This document shows, piece by piece, positions 1 through 9,555 of a stretch of DNA of 64,000 nt. Both the position numbers and the translations under genes were made by a program. The notes below the pieces were generated by a model. The model saw only the letters and a list, made by a program, of their open reading frames with translations, searched no databases and had not been told where the DNA came from. Position 1 is the stretch's first letter. Each line of letters starts with the position of its first letter. Where the stretch lies: positions 49,580 through 113,579 of the forward strand of contig CANKBS010000006.1 in assembly GCA_947480015.1 (NCBI GenBank). Reading direction: 5' to 3'. Source of the DNA: Sphingobacteriaceae bacterium (GTDB lineage: Bacteria; Bacteroidota; Bacteroidia; B-17B0; Aurantibacillaceae).

Positions 1-1796
1 ATATACGCTCTAACTGTTTTAGCTCGTAATTCACTCAGTTTTAAATTCGCTTCATTGTTTCCCTTGCAATCGGTATGCGCACCAACCTCAATCCGAAGAT
101 TTTTATTATTCCACATCACAAGAATTATTTTATCTAAAATTTCCTTAGCCTGATTATTAATATCATACTTGCCGGTTTCAAACATCACATTTTCAACAAT
201 TAACTTATTGTCAACAATTGGAATTTCTCTTTTTTCAGTGGGGTTGGTCTTTTTATGATCAATGAGTTCAAGCCAAGGATCATCCAGTTCAATGTCTCTT
301 AAACCCGCAATTTCAGCCGTTACTGGTTTATATGAGAATTTATTTCCTTTCTGATGGGTCATAATCTTAATGAGATTATCCTCACTGCTATAAATCAAAA
401 TGTTCTTAAACACATCCAGAATATTATCGGTATTATCGGCGCTTAAATAAAAACGTTTTAAAAATGGTAGATACTTAAATTTGAATGTCCCCAGGTTATC
501 CGTTAAAGCACTATCTATAACTTCATAACTATCATTCAATAAAATGATCTTTAATTTCCCAATCGGGTTATTCACATTGTCCCCAAAAATAGTGGCCTTA
601 ATTTCCATCTTCATTTCATCCTCATCAATCGATAAATCGTTGAATGTTTGATTGTAAGTAGAGCCTAATTTCATGCTTGTACGGCCTGCTGTTAAGGTGT
701 CTAGGGTGGCTATGTAATTATCCTCCTTGCTTAATAAATCAACTTTTTCACCAGTTGCCACATCGGCTTTATCAACACCAATATAGTAATTGTGATCAGG
801 CTTAATGTCCTCAAAAACAAAGGTGCCAAACTCATTGGTTTTTGTTTTTTTGATCACGGTATTTAATTTATTCGATAGATAAACATGTTTATCAGCAAAG
901 AATTTTTTCTCCTTGGCCGCTGAAGAAACCAACTTCCCTCCAATATTCGTGGTGAAATTATTGTCTACCAGCTTCCTAATCTCATCCGGTCCAAGCCTCC
1001 ACACATTAGTTAGGCCATCTGTTTTCGAATTTGCAATACTGCTACTTTTAGTGCTCATGAGGGTAAACATATTTTTAGCAGCCTCATTATCCTTGGCCTC
1101 TAATTTTAGCCCTTCTACTTCCGATACCATAATACCGGTAAATGCAAATGCACCAAAACGATTGGTAGATCCGCTTTTTAAAACCGATCCACTTTTTGAA
1201 AGAACCGAGATCGGACGATTGCTCACCGTTAATTTTTTATTCGAATTTAGAATTATTTTTCCTGCTAAAATGCTGGATTGCTCTACCTGTGGAACTTCGT
1301 TAGTAACTAAAGGAGGAATAACAGCTTCAACTTTTTTGCGCACCTTTAAAACACTTCTCGAAAAAGCATTGTTATAGGCCGTATCATCAACCATGCGTTT
1401 ATTACCATCAAAAATGATTTTATGAAAGCTGTTTTTAAACACATTGGTATCAATATCTTCATCCGTTTTATCCACAAAGGGTACATCCATTTCGTAACGC
1501 ATCAGATACTCATGTTTCTCAGGCGGTACGTGATTGGCGTATACTTCCAAAAACATGAGTGGACTTCGGGCATTCTCAAAATAAATCTGATATTTTTTGC
1601 CAAAATCCAACTGTATTTTAAAGTCAGATTTAGTGCCGGTGTTTAAGGTTTTGGTAATAACGGCTCCCTCTTTAACCGTAATTTTTGTATTGTAGATAAC
1701 TGAATTGTTTAACAAATTATGACCAATAATTGTTATTTGCCCCCTTAGGAATGAAACAAAACAAACAATTACCAGTAAAAAATAAATCTTTTTCAT
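1..1796 (-). CDS. OmpA-family envelope protein, 3' end cut by window edge
   Basis: Open reading frame on the minus strand from ATG at 1796 through position 1, so the C-terminus lies outside the window. The N-terminus (MKKIYFLLVIVCFVSF) is a signal peptide. The middle carries at least three beta-sandwich carboxypeptidase-regulatory-like segments (motifs such as TNRFGAFAFTGI, TNEFGTFVFEDI and TDNLGTFKFKYL). The visible C-terminal part is an OmpA/MotB peptidoglycan-binding domain: ENVMFETGKYDIN followed by VGAHTDCKG and LSELRAKTVRAY, with the TD and R positions that bind diaminopimelate. It probably tethers the outer membrane or an envelope complex to peptidoglycan. It starts 26 bp after the folK fusion stop on the same strand, so the two are likely co-transcribed. 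Confidence 0.85.
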   Translation of the reverse strand, partial: MKKIYFLLVIVCFVSFLRGQITIIGHNLLNNSVIYNTKITVKEGAVITKTLNTGTKSDFKIQLDFGKKYQIYFENARSPLMFLEVYANHVPPEKHEYLMRYEMDVPFVDKTDEDIDTNVFKNSFHKIIFDGNKRMVDDTAYNNAFSRSVLKVRKKVEAVIPPLVTNEVPQVEQSSILAGKIILNSNKKLTVSNRPISVLSKSGSVLKSGSTNRFGAFAFTGIMVSEVEGLKLEAKDNEAAKNMFTLMSTKSSSIANSKTDGLTNVWRLGPDEIRKLVDNNFTTNIGGKLVSSAAKEKKFFADKHVYLSNKLNTVIKKTKTNEFGTFVFEDIKPDHNYYIGVDKADVATGEKVDLLSKEDNYIATLDTLTAGRTSMKLGSTYNQTFNDLSIDEDEMKMEIKATIFGDNVNNPIGKLKIILLNDSYEVIDSALTDNLGTFKFKYLPFLKRFYLSADNTDNILDVFKNILIYSSEDNLIKIMTHQKGNKFSYKPVTAEIAGLRDIELDDPWLELIDHKKTNPTEKREIPIVDNKLIVENVMFETGKYDINNQAKEILDKIILVMWNNKNLRIEVGAHTDCKGNNEANLKLSELRAKTVRAY

Positions 1797-1822
1797 TTCA
1801 GCAAGTCTTAAATTTAAACGTT

Positions 1823-2920
1823 TTAGATAGCTTGTCCAAAATTTTCTTTTACATAGTTTTCAATATGCTTCATGAGTTCCTTTTCTAGTCCCTTATGATA
1901 TTTTTTAATATTTAATTTTATTTTATTTCCCTCTTCAAAAGCTTTATATCCACGTTCGTACTGCTTTTCAATCGAATCAAGATAACCTTTGCTTATTTTC
2001 TGCTCATAAGGTCTACCACGTTTTTTAATATTTATGTTCAAATTAGTTTTATTGGTACGGAGGTATACAAATAAATCGGGTTTAGGAATCTGAGATGCCA
2101 AAGCCATGAAGTGTTTTTCAAAAAGGGTATATTCCTTACTTTTTAAATTAACTTTTGCAAACCATAAACTTTTAAACACACTAAAATCACTAATTACCAA
2201 AGCCGTATGGTGTTCAAAATGTTTACTAAGCTGCTCAAACCGACTGATGAGAAAACTGTACTCAAGTGGAAAAGCGTAAAACGCAGGATCTTTATAAAAC
2301 AAGGGCAGCAAATGGTTTTGCTCAAATTCTTCGGCCAAATAGCTTGTTTTTAATCTTTTTGCCAAGGCCTTAGCTAATGTCGAGGTTCCAGAAGCCAAAT
2401 TGCCTTCAATACAAATATAGCGGAGCTGTTTTTTTTCTTCCAATACCGTAACTTCTAATTTGTCTTTTGTAAGGGTTAAAAGCTGCTTCATGGTTTTTTT
2501 AAACTGTGGGTGTAGTAAATCTTTTTCAATTTCAACCAAAGGCACTAACACAAATTTACGTAAATGCATGCGGGGATGCGGCACCTGTATAGCTGTCTCA
2601 TCAATAATTTCAGAATTATAAAACAAAATATCTAAATCAATTGTCCTGTCAGAATTCTGATCGTCCGTTCTAATCCTGCCAAGTTTTTTTTCAATCCCGA
2701 GCAAGGCCTTTAAAAGTTCTTGAGCACCTAATGGGGTCTCAAGTTTAATAACCTGGTTGAGGTATTTTTTATCCGAACTAATCCCCCATGCTTGTGTTTG
2801 ATAGTGCTTGGATGTTTTTAATAAGGTGCCACATTGCTTTTCAATGGCCTTGAGGGCTTTATTTAAATTAGCCCTTCGGTCTCCTATATTTCCGCCTAAC
2901 CCTAAAAAAGCTATATTCAT
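1823..2920 (-). CDS. folK: HPPK (FolK) fused to a deoxynucleoside-kinase-like domain
   Basis: Residues about 1-155 are 6-hydroxymethyl-7,8-dihydropterin pyrophosphokinase, the folate-pathway enzyme that pyrophosphorylates the pterin: GLGGNIGDRRANL at the start and the signature RTIDLDILFY with PHPRMHLRKFVLVPL. Residues about 165-360 resemble the dGK/dCK deoxynucleoside kinase family (ICIEGNLASGTSTLA, SDFSVFKSLWFAK, IKKRGRPYEQ). This fusion occurs in other Bacteroidota as far as I recall. The P-loop reads GNLASGTST, with Thr where Walker A needs Lys, so the kinase half may be inactive. The start chosen is ATG 2920. An upstream in-frame GTG at 2965 lies only 5 bp from a TATCTTTG promoter box (2971-2978), which argues against it. 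Confidence 0.88.
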   Translation of the reverse strand: MNIAFLGLGGNIGDRRANLNKALKAIEKQCGTLLKTSKHYQTQAWGISSDKKYLNQVIKLETPLGAQELLKALLGIEKKLGRIRTDDQNSDRTIDLDILFYNSEIIDETAIQVPHPRMHLRKFVLVPLVEIEKDLLHPQFKKTMKQLLTLTKDKLEVTVLEEKKQLRYICIEGNLASGTSTLAKALAKRLKTSYLAEEFEQNHLLPLFYKDPAFYAFPLEYSFLISRFEQLSKHFEHHTALVISDFSVFKSLWFAKVNLKSKEYTLFEKHFMALASQIPKPDLFVYLRTNKTNLNINIKKRGRPYEQKISKGYLDSIEKQYERGYKAFEEGNKIKLNIKKYHKGLEKELMKHIENYVKENFGQAI

Positions 2921-2970
2921 ACCATGTTTAGGAAACGACTCATTAATATTTTTAATTTTACGCACAGCTG

Positions 2971-2978
2971 CAAAGATA
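2971..2978 (-). promoter_or_regulatory. -7 promoter box for the folK fusion
   Basis: On the minus strand this reads TATCTTTG, matching the Bacteroidota -7 consensus TAnnTTTG. It lies about 50 bp upstream of ATG 2920 and rules out the GTG at 2965 as a likely start. Confidence 0.55.
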
Positions 2979-3040
2979 TAAAATAGGCCTTTTGCAACAG
3001 ACTTTACACCAATTTAATTAAAACAATAAAATAAATACGT

Positions 3041-4813
3041 ATGAAACAGTTTTTTGGGGCATTTTTCGGGTCGATTATAGGGATTGTTGTTGCCACTCTG
3101 CTGGTTGTGGTGCTTACCATTGCTCTTCTGAAATCGAGTTTTAGTTCGGCTTTTAAAGACGATCATGAAACAAGCGTGGTTAAAAAAAACGCCATTCTTA
3201 AACTTGAGTTTGAAGGTACAATCACCGAACGCCAAAAAGAAAACCCATTTAAAGAACTGGGCAACATGAATCCCTTTGGAGGAGAAGTAGGCATGGGACT
3301 TAACAACCTCATTCGAAAAATAAATTCTGCAAAAACCGATGAGAATATAAAAGGACTTTACCTCAGTTTTAAGAATCTGGAATCTGGTTTTGCCACGTTA
3401 ACCGAGTTACGCAATGCATTATCTGATTTTAAAAGTTCAGGCAAATTTATTTACGCCTACTCCGAAAATTATTCTCAAAAGGAATATTATCTGGCTTCGG
3501 CAGCTACAAAAGTGTTTTTAAATCCTCAAGGCAACCTCGATTGGAAAGGCTTAAGCATGAGCCTCATGTTTTTTAAACACAGCTTCGAAAAACTCGACCT
3601 CGACATTCAGGTATTTCGTCATGGTAAATTTAAAAGTGCAGTGGAGCCTTTTTTATTGGATAAAATGTCGGCCGCTAATCGTTTTCAATCGGAAACCTTT
3701 TTAAACAGTATCTGGAATGCGATGTTGCTGAATATATCTAAAGACCGCAACCTTACGATTGATAAGCTAAACGACATGGCCAATAAACTCGAAATTATGT
3801 TTCCTGAAGATGCTTTATCGAAAAAATTAGTCGACGCTACGGCATACGAAGACGAAGTGATTAACGAATTAAAAAACAAAACCGGCATAAAAGAAGCTGA
3901 CAAATTAAAGTTTGTTGAATTAGAAAAATACGAACCAAAAACAAACTCAAAATTAAAAGCCTCTAAAATTGCAATTATTTATGCCAACGGCAGCATCTCA
4001 AGCGGCGAGGGCAATGATGAGGAAATTGGAAGCGATCGCTTAGTAAAAGCCATTAAAGATGCCCGACTTGATGATAATGTAAAAGCCATTGTGCTTCGTG
4101 TTAATTCGCCAGGAGGCAGTGCTTTGGCCAGTGATGTCATTTGGCGCGAAATGTTTTTAGCCAGAAAAACTAAACCAACTATTGTAAGCATGGGCAATCT
4201 AGCCGCCAGTGGCGGTTATTATATAAGCTGTGCTGCCGATCGCATTTTCGCTCAACCAAATACCATTACAGGTTCCATTGGCGTATTTGGCATTATTCCA
4301 AATATTCAAACCATGCTTGAGAAAAAATTAGGCATTACCATCGATACCGTGAATACCAATAAATATAGCGATTTGGCAACAGGTCTGAGACCAGTAACTG
4401 AAAAAGAATTTGCCTTTATTCAAGCTTCGGTTGAAAAGGTTTACGATACATTCACCAAACGAGTGGCCGAAGGTCGCCACATGACGCAAGCCATGGTAGA
4501 TAGCATTGGTCAGGGTAGGGTATGGGCGGGTTCCGACGCTATAAAAATTAATCTGGTCGACGAATTAGGTGGATTGTCGGATGCTTTGACCTATGCCGCT
4601 AAAAAAGCCAAACTCAGGGAGTATAAGGTGTTGGAATTGCCAAAACAAAAAAATCCTTTGGATGAACTTTTTGGTAAAAAAGAAACAGAATTGGAAACTA
4701 GAATTATTAAGAAAAATTTAGGCGCTGTGTATTCTTATTTTAAACACGTACAAACCATGATCAGCCTTAAAGGCGTTCAGGCCCGCATGCCATTTGAAAT
4801 CATCATGAATTAG
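3041..4813 (+). CDS. sppA: Signal peptide peptidase SppA, 67K type
   Basis: 590 residues, the usual length of the long (tandem-domain) SppA family. It degrades cleaved signal peptides at the cytoplasmic membrane. One N-terminal transmembrane helix spans residues about 8-30. The general-base Lys is in HGKFKSAVEP (Lys198), the counterpart of E. coli Lys209. The nucleophile Ser is in NLAASGGYYISC (Ser390), the counterpart of Ser409. NSPGGSALASD and the oxyanion region TGSIGVFG are also present, so both catalytic residues are intact. It is divergent from the folK fusion and convergent with the glycosyltransferase downstream. Confidence 0.95.
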   Translation: MKQFFGAFFGSIIGIVVATLLVVVLTIALLKSSFSSAFKDDHETSVVKKNAILKLEFEGTITERQKENPFKELGNMNPFGGEVGMGLNNLIRKINSAKTDENIKGLYLSFKNLESGFATLTELRNALSDFKSSGKFIYAYSENYSQKEYYLASAATKVFLNPQGNLDWKGLSMSLMFFKHSFEKLDLDIQVFRHGKFKSAVEPFLLDKMSAANRFQSETFLNSIWNAMLLNISKDRNLTIDKLNDMANKLEIMFPEDALSKKLVDATAYEDEVINELKNKTGIKEADKLKFVELEKYEPKTNSKLKASKIAIIYANGSISSGEGNDEEIGSDRLVKAIKDARLDDNVKAIVLRVNSPGGSALASDVIWREMFLARKTKPTIVSMGNLAASGGYYISCAADRIFAQPNTITGSIGVFGIIPNIQTMLEKKLGITIDTVNTNKYSDLATGLRPVTEKEFAFIQASVEKVYDTFTKRVAEGRHMTQAMVDSIGQGRVWAGSDAIKINLVDELGGLSDALTYAAKKAKLREYKVLELPKQKNPLDELFGKKETELETRIIKKNLGAVYSYFKHVQTMISLKGVQARMPFEIIMN

Positions 4814-4850
4814 TTTATAGTTATGAGTGCTTAGTTTTTAGTTTATATTC

Positions 4851-4937
4851 TTGACTCTTGACTCTTGACTCTTGACTCTTGATTCTTGCCTAGTGTCTCA
4901 TGAATCTGTAATCTGTAATCTTCAATCTATAATCTTC
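4851..4937. repeat. Two blocks of 7-bp tandem repeats
   Basis: Positions 4851-4885 hold five head-to-tail heptamers: four exact TTGACTC and one TTGATTC. After an 17-bp gap, 4903-4937 hold five more heptamers of a second type (AATCTGT, AATCTGT, AATCTTC, AATCTAT, AATCTTC). Both blocks have period 7 and sit between two convergent genes, next to the glycosyltransferase stop. Confidence 0.85.
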
Positions 4938-6120
4938 AATTTTTAACCTTTAATTGCTCGTCATAAAGCCCCGCCATATCGTCGCACAAACGTATATAAC
5001 TGAATTTTTTTATAACCTCTTCACTGGCAATCCCCGCGCCTTTCGATAAAACATCAAACCCTTCAAGAGCCAATAGTAAATTCTTAATAAAATCTTCCGG
5101 TTTATCCGGGTCCGATAACAAACCGCAATCAGGATGTAAAATATCTTTTATACCCCCAACATGTGTACTCACAATAAATTTAGAAGCAGCCTGAGCTTCA
5201 ATTAAACTCACCGGCGTGCCTTCGTTAGTTGAGGTTAAACAAACCAAATCCAAGCCGGCTAAAGCAACATCAACTTCCTTAATCCAACTGGTAAAAACAA
5301 TGGCGGCTTTGCCGTTCGCCCCATTTGCATAAGGCATGCGCTTCACATCCAAATACGATTGTAAGGCCTCTTTGGTTTCACCATCCCCAATAATAAATGC
5401 TTTTATTTTTACTGAACTTTTATTTAATACCGCTTCTATCGCATCAATAAATAAAAAATGATTTTTAATTGGAGCCAGTCTGCCAATTATTCCAATCGCA
5501 ATTGCATCCTCTTCCACTAAATACTTTTTACGAAAGTCCTTTCTTTTTTCAAACATATTTTCTTTAAAGCGCCTTAGGTCAAAACCCAATGGAATGACAC
5601 TTATTTTATCGGCTTTACAAATGTGATAAATCTCAGCGAGTTCGTTTTTTTGAATGGCACTGATTGCAACAATAGCACTGCTTTTTTTTGCCAAATAACG
5701 CTCTATACTTTTAAAAACAAAGGTGGTTAATTTTCCAAAATATCCTTTAAACACATGGCCATGAAAGGTGTGCACAATAATGGGAACACCACTGTGAATA
5801 GCCGCTAGTCGACCTATTGCTCCAGCTTTGCTGGCATGCGTATGCACGATGTCAGGTTTATATTCTTTTATAATTTTTTTAATGCGACAATAGGCAAAAT
5901 AATCTGCCAATGGATTAATGCTACGGCGCATTTCTTCAATCAATAAGGGCTTTAAACCCATCGACTCAGGTATAAATAAACTGCTTCCTTCTCCTTTTTC
6001 TTCAGGTCCACCAATCAATAAGGTCTCAAATCGATTGGGCATATAACGGCTTAGATAAGATACATTATAACTAATGCCTCCTAAATTAAAACGGTTTATA
6101 ATTCGAAGTACTTTTGGCAT
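4936..6120 (-). CDS. Glycosyltransferase family 4 (GT-B fold)
   Basis: 394 residues with the Rossmann-like N-terminal half (INRFNLGGISYNVSYL near the start, HTHASKAGAIGRLAA around 95-110) and the donor-binding C-terminal half (IGIIGRLAPIKNH around 210, then STNEGTPVSLIEAQA around 298-312, the EX7E nucleotide-sugar signature). It should transfer a sugar from an activated donor onto a glycan or lipid at the cytoplasmic face of the membrane. The acceptor cannot be told. It has no glycan-cluster neighbours here, since it lies alone between sppA and the large sensor. It is convergent with sppA. Confidence 0.88.
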   Translation of the reverse strand: MPKVLRIINRFNLGGISYNVSYLSRYMPNRFETLLIGGPEEKGEGSSLFIPESMGLKPLLIEEMRRSINPLADYFAYCRIKKIIKEYKPDIVHTHASKAGAIGRLAAIHSGVPIIVHTFHGHVFKGYFGKLTTFVFKSIERYLAKKSSAIVAISAIQKNELAEIYHICKADKISVIPLGFDLRRFKENMFEKRKDFRKKYLVEEDAIAIGIIGRLAPIKNHFLFIDAIEAVLNKSSVKIKAFIIGDGETKEALQSYLDVKRMPYANGANGKAAIVFTSWIKEVDVALAGLDLVCLTSTNEGTPVSLIEAQAASKFIVSTHVGGIKDILHPDCGLLSDPDKPEDFIKNLLLALEGFDVLSKGAGIASEEVIKKFSYIRLCDDMAGLYDEQLKVKN

Positions 6121-6268
6121 GTCATTTATTTATTTTTTATTCCATTCATGATGAAAATCATTTCTTACACTCTTAACAAGGGTTTCAAAGCCCCTACCTG
6201 TGCCGAACCACTATTTTTTACCTGATTTTGGATGTAAATATAGTTTTTTACCATTTGCGAAAATTATT

Positions 6269-6276
6269 TATCTTAG
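6269..6276 (+). promoter_or_regulatory. Probable -7 box for the SpoIIE sensor
   Basis: TATCTTAG, a near match to TAnnTTTG, lies 10 bp before the TTG codon at 6287. It supports starting the protein there instead of at the upstream in-frame ATG (6200), whose 29 extra codons would precede the signal peptide. Confidence 0.4.
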
Positions 6277-6286
6277 TTCCCATAAT

Positions 6287-9200
6287 TTGAAAACGATTAA
6301 TCACATACTCATTTGGATTTTTCTCGCATTCGTCCAACCTTTTTTTTCTCAGCAACTACGTTTTAAACACATCACGTCTGAAGATGGTTTAAGTACCAAT
6401 TTTGTAAAAACAATCCTTCAAGATGATTTGGGCTTTATGTGGTTTGGAACCCAAGATGGTTTAAATAAATACGATGGCTGTCAAATTAAAATTTTTAAAA
6501 ACGACCCTACTAACCCCAATTCCTTGTCCTGCTCCGATATTACCGCGTTAAAACAAGTAAAATCCGATCTCATTTTAGTTGGTACCCGCGAAGGCTTAAA
6601 CCTCTTTAACCCTGTAACAGAAAACTTTTCAACGCTTCAAAAGATAGATGGCCGACTCAATACCAAAATAAATGTCATTTATAAAATGGATGAAGATAAT
6701 GCCTTGGTTGGAACCGAAGGCGGACTCTTCGTGTTAAATCTTACAGCACACACGATTAAAAATCCCTACTTTAAAGTAGAAGAAAAGGTGAATGTGAAAT
6801 GTATCGAAAAAGTGAACGATGTTGTTTATGTGGGTACCAGTGATAAAGGTTTATGGAAATTAAATAAAAAAAACCAACTCGAACACGTTGAGTTTATTAT
6901 TCCCGATTACATTAAAGCCAATCTCGACGACCTTAATTCCATTACTCATATTAACCAATACGGCAGTAATATGTACCTGGGAACCTATGGTTATGGTATT
7001 TATAAAATCGATCGCCAGTTTGAAATTCAGGAAAAAATCTCTTTCAGTAAACAAAATGAAGGCTCCGATTATATCAAGGATTTTTCAATTCGGAATAACA
7101 AAATATTTGCCGCTACCGCTCATGGTGTTTTAGTATATAATCTCTTGTCACAAGAAATTAATTTTTACACCAAACAAGAAACGCCATTAGCGCTAAACTC
7201 CAATCCCTGTACCTGTATTTTCAGTGATAATGAAAATAATTTCTGGATTGGAACAGATATAGGAGGAGTGAATATTTCCTTTTTCCGCTCTCAAAAATTC
7301 CCTAATTCTACGTTTAATTTCGAAACAGACTACGATAATATCTATGCCTTTTATGAAGATAAACGCGACACCGTTTTAATTGGTGGTGTTAATACCTTCC
7401 ATGAACTTTTCTTGGCTAACGGTAATTCAGTTGCCCATAATAAAAGCCTCGAAAATGTCACAGTACTCAGTATCGTCAAAGAAAGTAAATCTACCTTTTG
7501 GATTGGCACCAATGGTAATGGATTATACAAGTACGACAAAGCCAGCAGAAAATCAAAACAAATATTAAACAGTCAGTTGGGTGGAACCGTTTTGTGTTTG
7601 AAACTAGTAGGAGATTATTTATACGCCGGTACGGTTGGTGATGGATTAATTAAAGTAGATCTTAAAACCAATGAACCAACTCAGTTTACCGAGGACGATG
7701 GTTTGCCTGATATGAGCATCAATACCATTTTTGTTGATTCCAAGGCGCATGTTTGGCTCGGTACATACGACGGCGGCATGGTAAAACTGTCGGGTTTTGA
7801 CAAAAACGGAAAATTGCCCATAGAAAAAATTTACGATCACAAAGGCAAACTCGGTCAAATCGCCTCTAACATGGTTATGGGTATTAATGAAGATAAAGCC
7901 GGTAACATTTGGGCCGCTACTGCTACCGGCCTGAGTAAATTAGAAGCCAATGGCTCATTCCACAATTTTTACGAAAAAGACGGATTAGCCAATTCATTTT
8001 TATATTCCCTACTTAAAGATAGTCTGGATCATTTTTGGATGAGTTCTAATTCAGGCATCATTAGCTTTAACCCTCAGTCAAGCGAAAAAGAAATCACCTT
8101 TAAAAATTACAGTATTAAGGACGGCCTTGTAAATACCGAATACAACATGGGCGCTGCATTTGCCTCAACTACCGGCATGATGTATTTTGGTGGAGCCAAA
8201 GGATTTAATGCATTTCGCCCAACTTCCATCAAAGATAATTTACATGCTCCGGGAGCATATGTGATCAGTTACAAACGAGGAGGACACGATGTGGAGACCG
8301 ATTCACTTATCACCTATAAAAAACATTTAAACTTAAACTGGCAAGAAAACTACTTTCAATTTGAATTAGTAGCCATCGATTTTACTGATCCTGCAAAAAA
8401 TAAATTCCGATATATGCTCGAAGGTTATGATGCAAATTGGTCGGCGCCTACCAATGTGCGTTATGTGTCCTACACGGCCTTACCTGGTGGGGAATACGTG
8501 TTCAAAGTGAAAGCTGCCAATAACGATGGTATTTGGAATGAAAAACCATTTGAAATTAGAATAACTGTAGTGCCACCATTCTGGAAAACAAAAACTTTTT
8601 ATGTGCTTGTTATTCTACTTGGTTTAGGAGGAATATACGGTTACACCACATACCGCACAAAAGCCATTATGAATGAGAACCGGATCCTCGAAAACAAAGT
8701 TGCTGAGCGTACCCGCGAACTGGAAGAAAAGAACCGTGATATTACCAGCAGTATTGAGTATGCCAAACGAATTCAGGAAGCCATCCTTCCTTCAAAGGAA
8801 AATATTTTCAGTAAACTCAAAAAAGTATTTATCCTTTATCAACCTAAAGATATTGTGAGTGGCGACTTTTACTGGTTTGCTGAAAAAAACGGATTAAAAA
8901 TATTTGCAGTGGTTGACTGTACCGGCCATGGCGTGCCGGGTGCCTTCATGAGTATGATTGGCCATAATCTCTTGCATCAAATCGTTTTAGAAAAAGGTAT
9001 TACCGACCCCGGTGATATTTTAAATCATTTACATAAAGGCGTAAAAGAGGCTTTGCGTCAGGGTCACAATGAAATTAATACCAATGATGGTATGGATGTT
9101 TCGATCATTTCCATTAACGATACTACCAAAGATATTAACTGGGCTGGGGCTAACCGGCCGCTGGTTATTATTGATGCGAACAAAGAACTGATCAAATACG

Positions 9201-9496
9201 ATGGAAATAAATTTCCAGTTGGAGGCGCTCAAATGGATGCCAGCAGAGTATTTACCACACGTAATATTAAAGTTTCTACAGCCTCTATGGCTTATATGTT
9301 CTCCGATGGTTATGCTGATCAATTTGGCGGCGAAAAGGGTAAAAAGTTCATGGTAAAACGTTTCCACGATCTCTTAGCTACCATTCACCTTCAATCGGCC
9401 GAAGAGCAACGCCTCGAGTTAAAAAAGAACTTCGAACAATGGAGCCATAACCACGAACAGGTGGATGATGTTTTAATTGTTGGTATTGAGATTTAA
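6287..9496 (+). CDS. Periplasmic propeller sensor with cytoplasmic SpoIIE-type phosphatase
   Basis: About 1069 residues. A signal peptide (KTINHILIWIFLAFVQPFFSQ) follows a probable TTG start. Residues about 25-660 hold two-component-regulator propeller repeats (DDLGFMWFGTQDGLNKYDG, NENNFWIGTDIGGVN, KESKSTFWIGTNGNGLYKYD, KAGNIWAATATGLSK). A Y_Y_Y domain follows (about 690-765, MLEGYDANWSAP). One transmembrane helix lies at about 768-788 and a short coiled coil after it. Residues about 850-1069 are a PP2C/SpoIIE Ser/Thr phosphatase with metal-binding Asp motifs SGDFYWF, VVDCTGHGVPGAFMS, NDGMDVSII and FSDGYADQFGG. Known relatives sense extracytoplasmic ligands. SiaB- and SiaC-like genes follow at 10436-11377, so this is a candidate SiaA-like phosphatase (inference). 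Confidence 0.9.
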   Translation: MKTINHILIWIFLAFVQPFFSQQLRFKHITSEDGLSTNFVKTILQDDLGFMWFGTQDGLNKYDGCQIKIFKNDPTNPNSLSCSDITALKQVKSDLILVGTREGLNLFNPVTENFSTLQKIDGRLNTKINVIYKMDEDNALVGTEGGLFVLNLTAHTIKNPYFKVEEKVNVKCIEKVNDVVYVGTSDKGLWKLNKKNQLEHVEFIIPDYIKANLDDLNSITHINQYGSNMYLGTYGYGIYKIDRQFEIQEKISFSKQNEGSDYIKDFSIRNNKIFAATAHGVLVYNLLSQEINFYTKQETPLALNSNPCTCIFSDNENNFWIGTDIGGVNISFFRSQKFPNSTFNFETDYDNIYAFYEDKRDTVLIGGVNTFHELFLANGNSVAHNKSLENVTVLSIVKESKSTFWIGTNGNGLYKYDKASRKSKQILNSQLGGTVLCLKLVGDYLYAGTVGDGLIKVDLKTNEPTQFTEDDGLPDMSINTIFVDSKAHVWLGTYDGGMVKLSGFDKNGKLPIEKIYDHKGKLGQIASNMVMGINEDKAGNIWAATATGLSKLEANGSFHNFYEKDGLANSFLYSLLKDSLDHFWMSSNSGIISFNPQSSEKEITFKNYSIKDGLVNTEYNMGAAFASTTGMMYFGGAKGFNAFRPTSIKDNLHAPGAYVISYKRGGHDVETDSLITYKKHLNLNWQENYFQFELVAIDFTDPAKNKFRYMLEGYDANWSAPTNVRYVSYTALPGGEYVFKVKAANNDGIWNEKPFEIRITVVPPFWKTKTFYVLVILLGLGGIYGYTTYRTKAIMNENRILENKVAERTRELEEKNRDITSSIEYAKRIQEAILPSKENIFSKLKKVFILYQPKDIVSGDFYWFAEKNGLKIFAVVDCTGHGVPGAFMSMIGHNLLHQIVLEKGITDPGDILNHLHKGVKEALRQGHNEINTNDGMDVSIISINDTTKDINWAGANRPLVIIDANKELIKYDGNKFPVGGAQMDASRVFTTRNIKVSTASMAYMFSDGYADQFGGEKGKKFMVKRFHDLLATIHLQSAEEQRLELKKNFEQWSHNHEQVDDVLIVGIEI

Positions 9497-9506
9497 GATT
9501 ATTTAT

Positions 9507-9514
9507 TATATTTG
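9507..9514 (+). promoter_or_regulatory. -7 promoter box for the broken lipoprotein gene
   Basis: TATATTTG, an exact TAnnTTTG match, 11 bp after the sensor gene stop and 42 bp before ATG 9556. An in-frame ATG at 9529 lies only 15 bp downstream and would place extra residues before the signal peptide. Confidence 0.6.
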
Positions 9515-9555
9515 TCGACACTTATATAATGCTCGTCGATAAAAATGCCTGTTTG

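Noticed and set aside
913..1646. Plus-strand open frames opposite the left-edge gene
   Set aside because: They are antisense shadows of the minus-strand OmpA-family gene, which has a signal peptide and a recognised domain.
4851..4937. CRISPR array suggested by regular repeats
   Set aside because: Units are only 7 bp and run head to tail without spacers.
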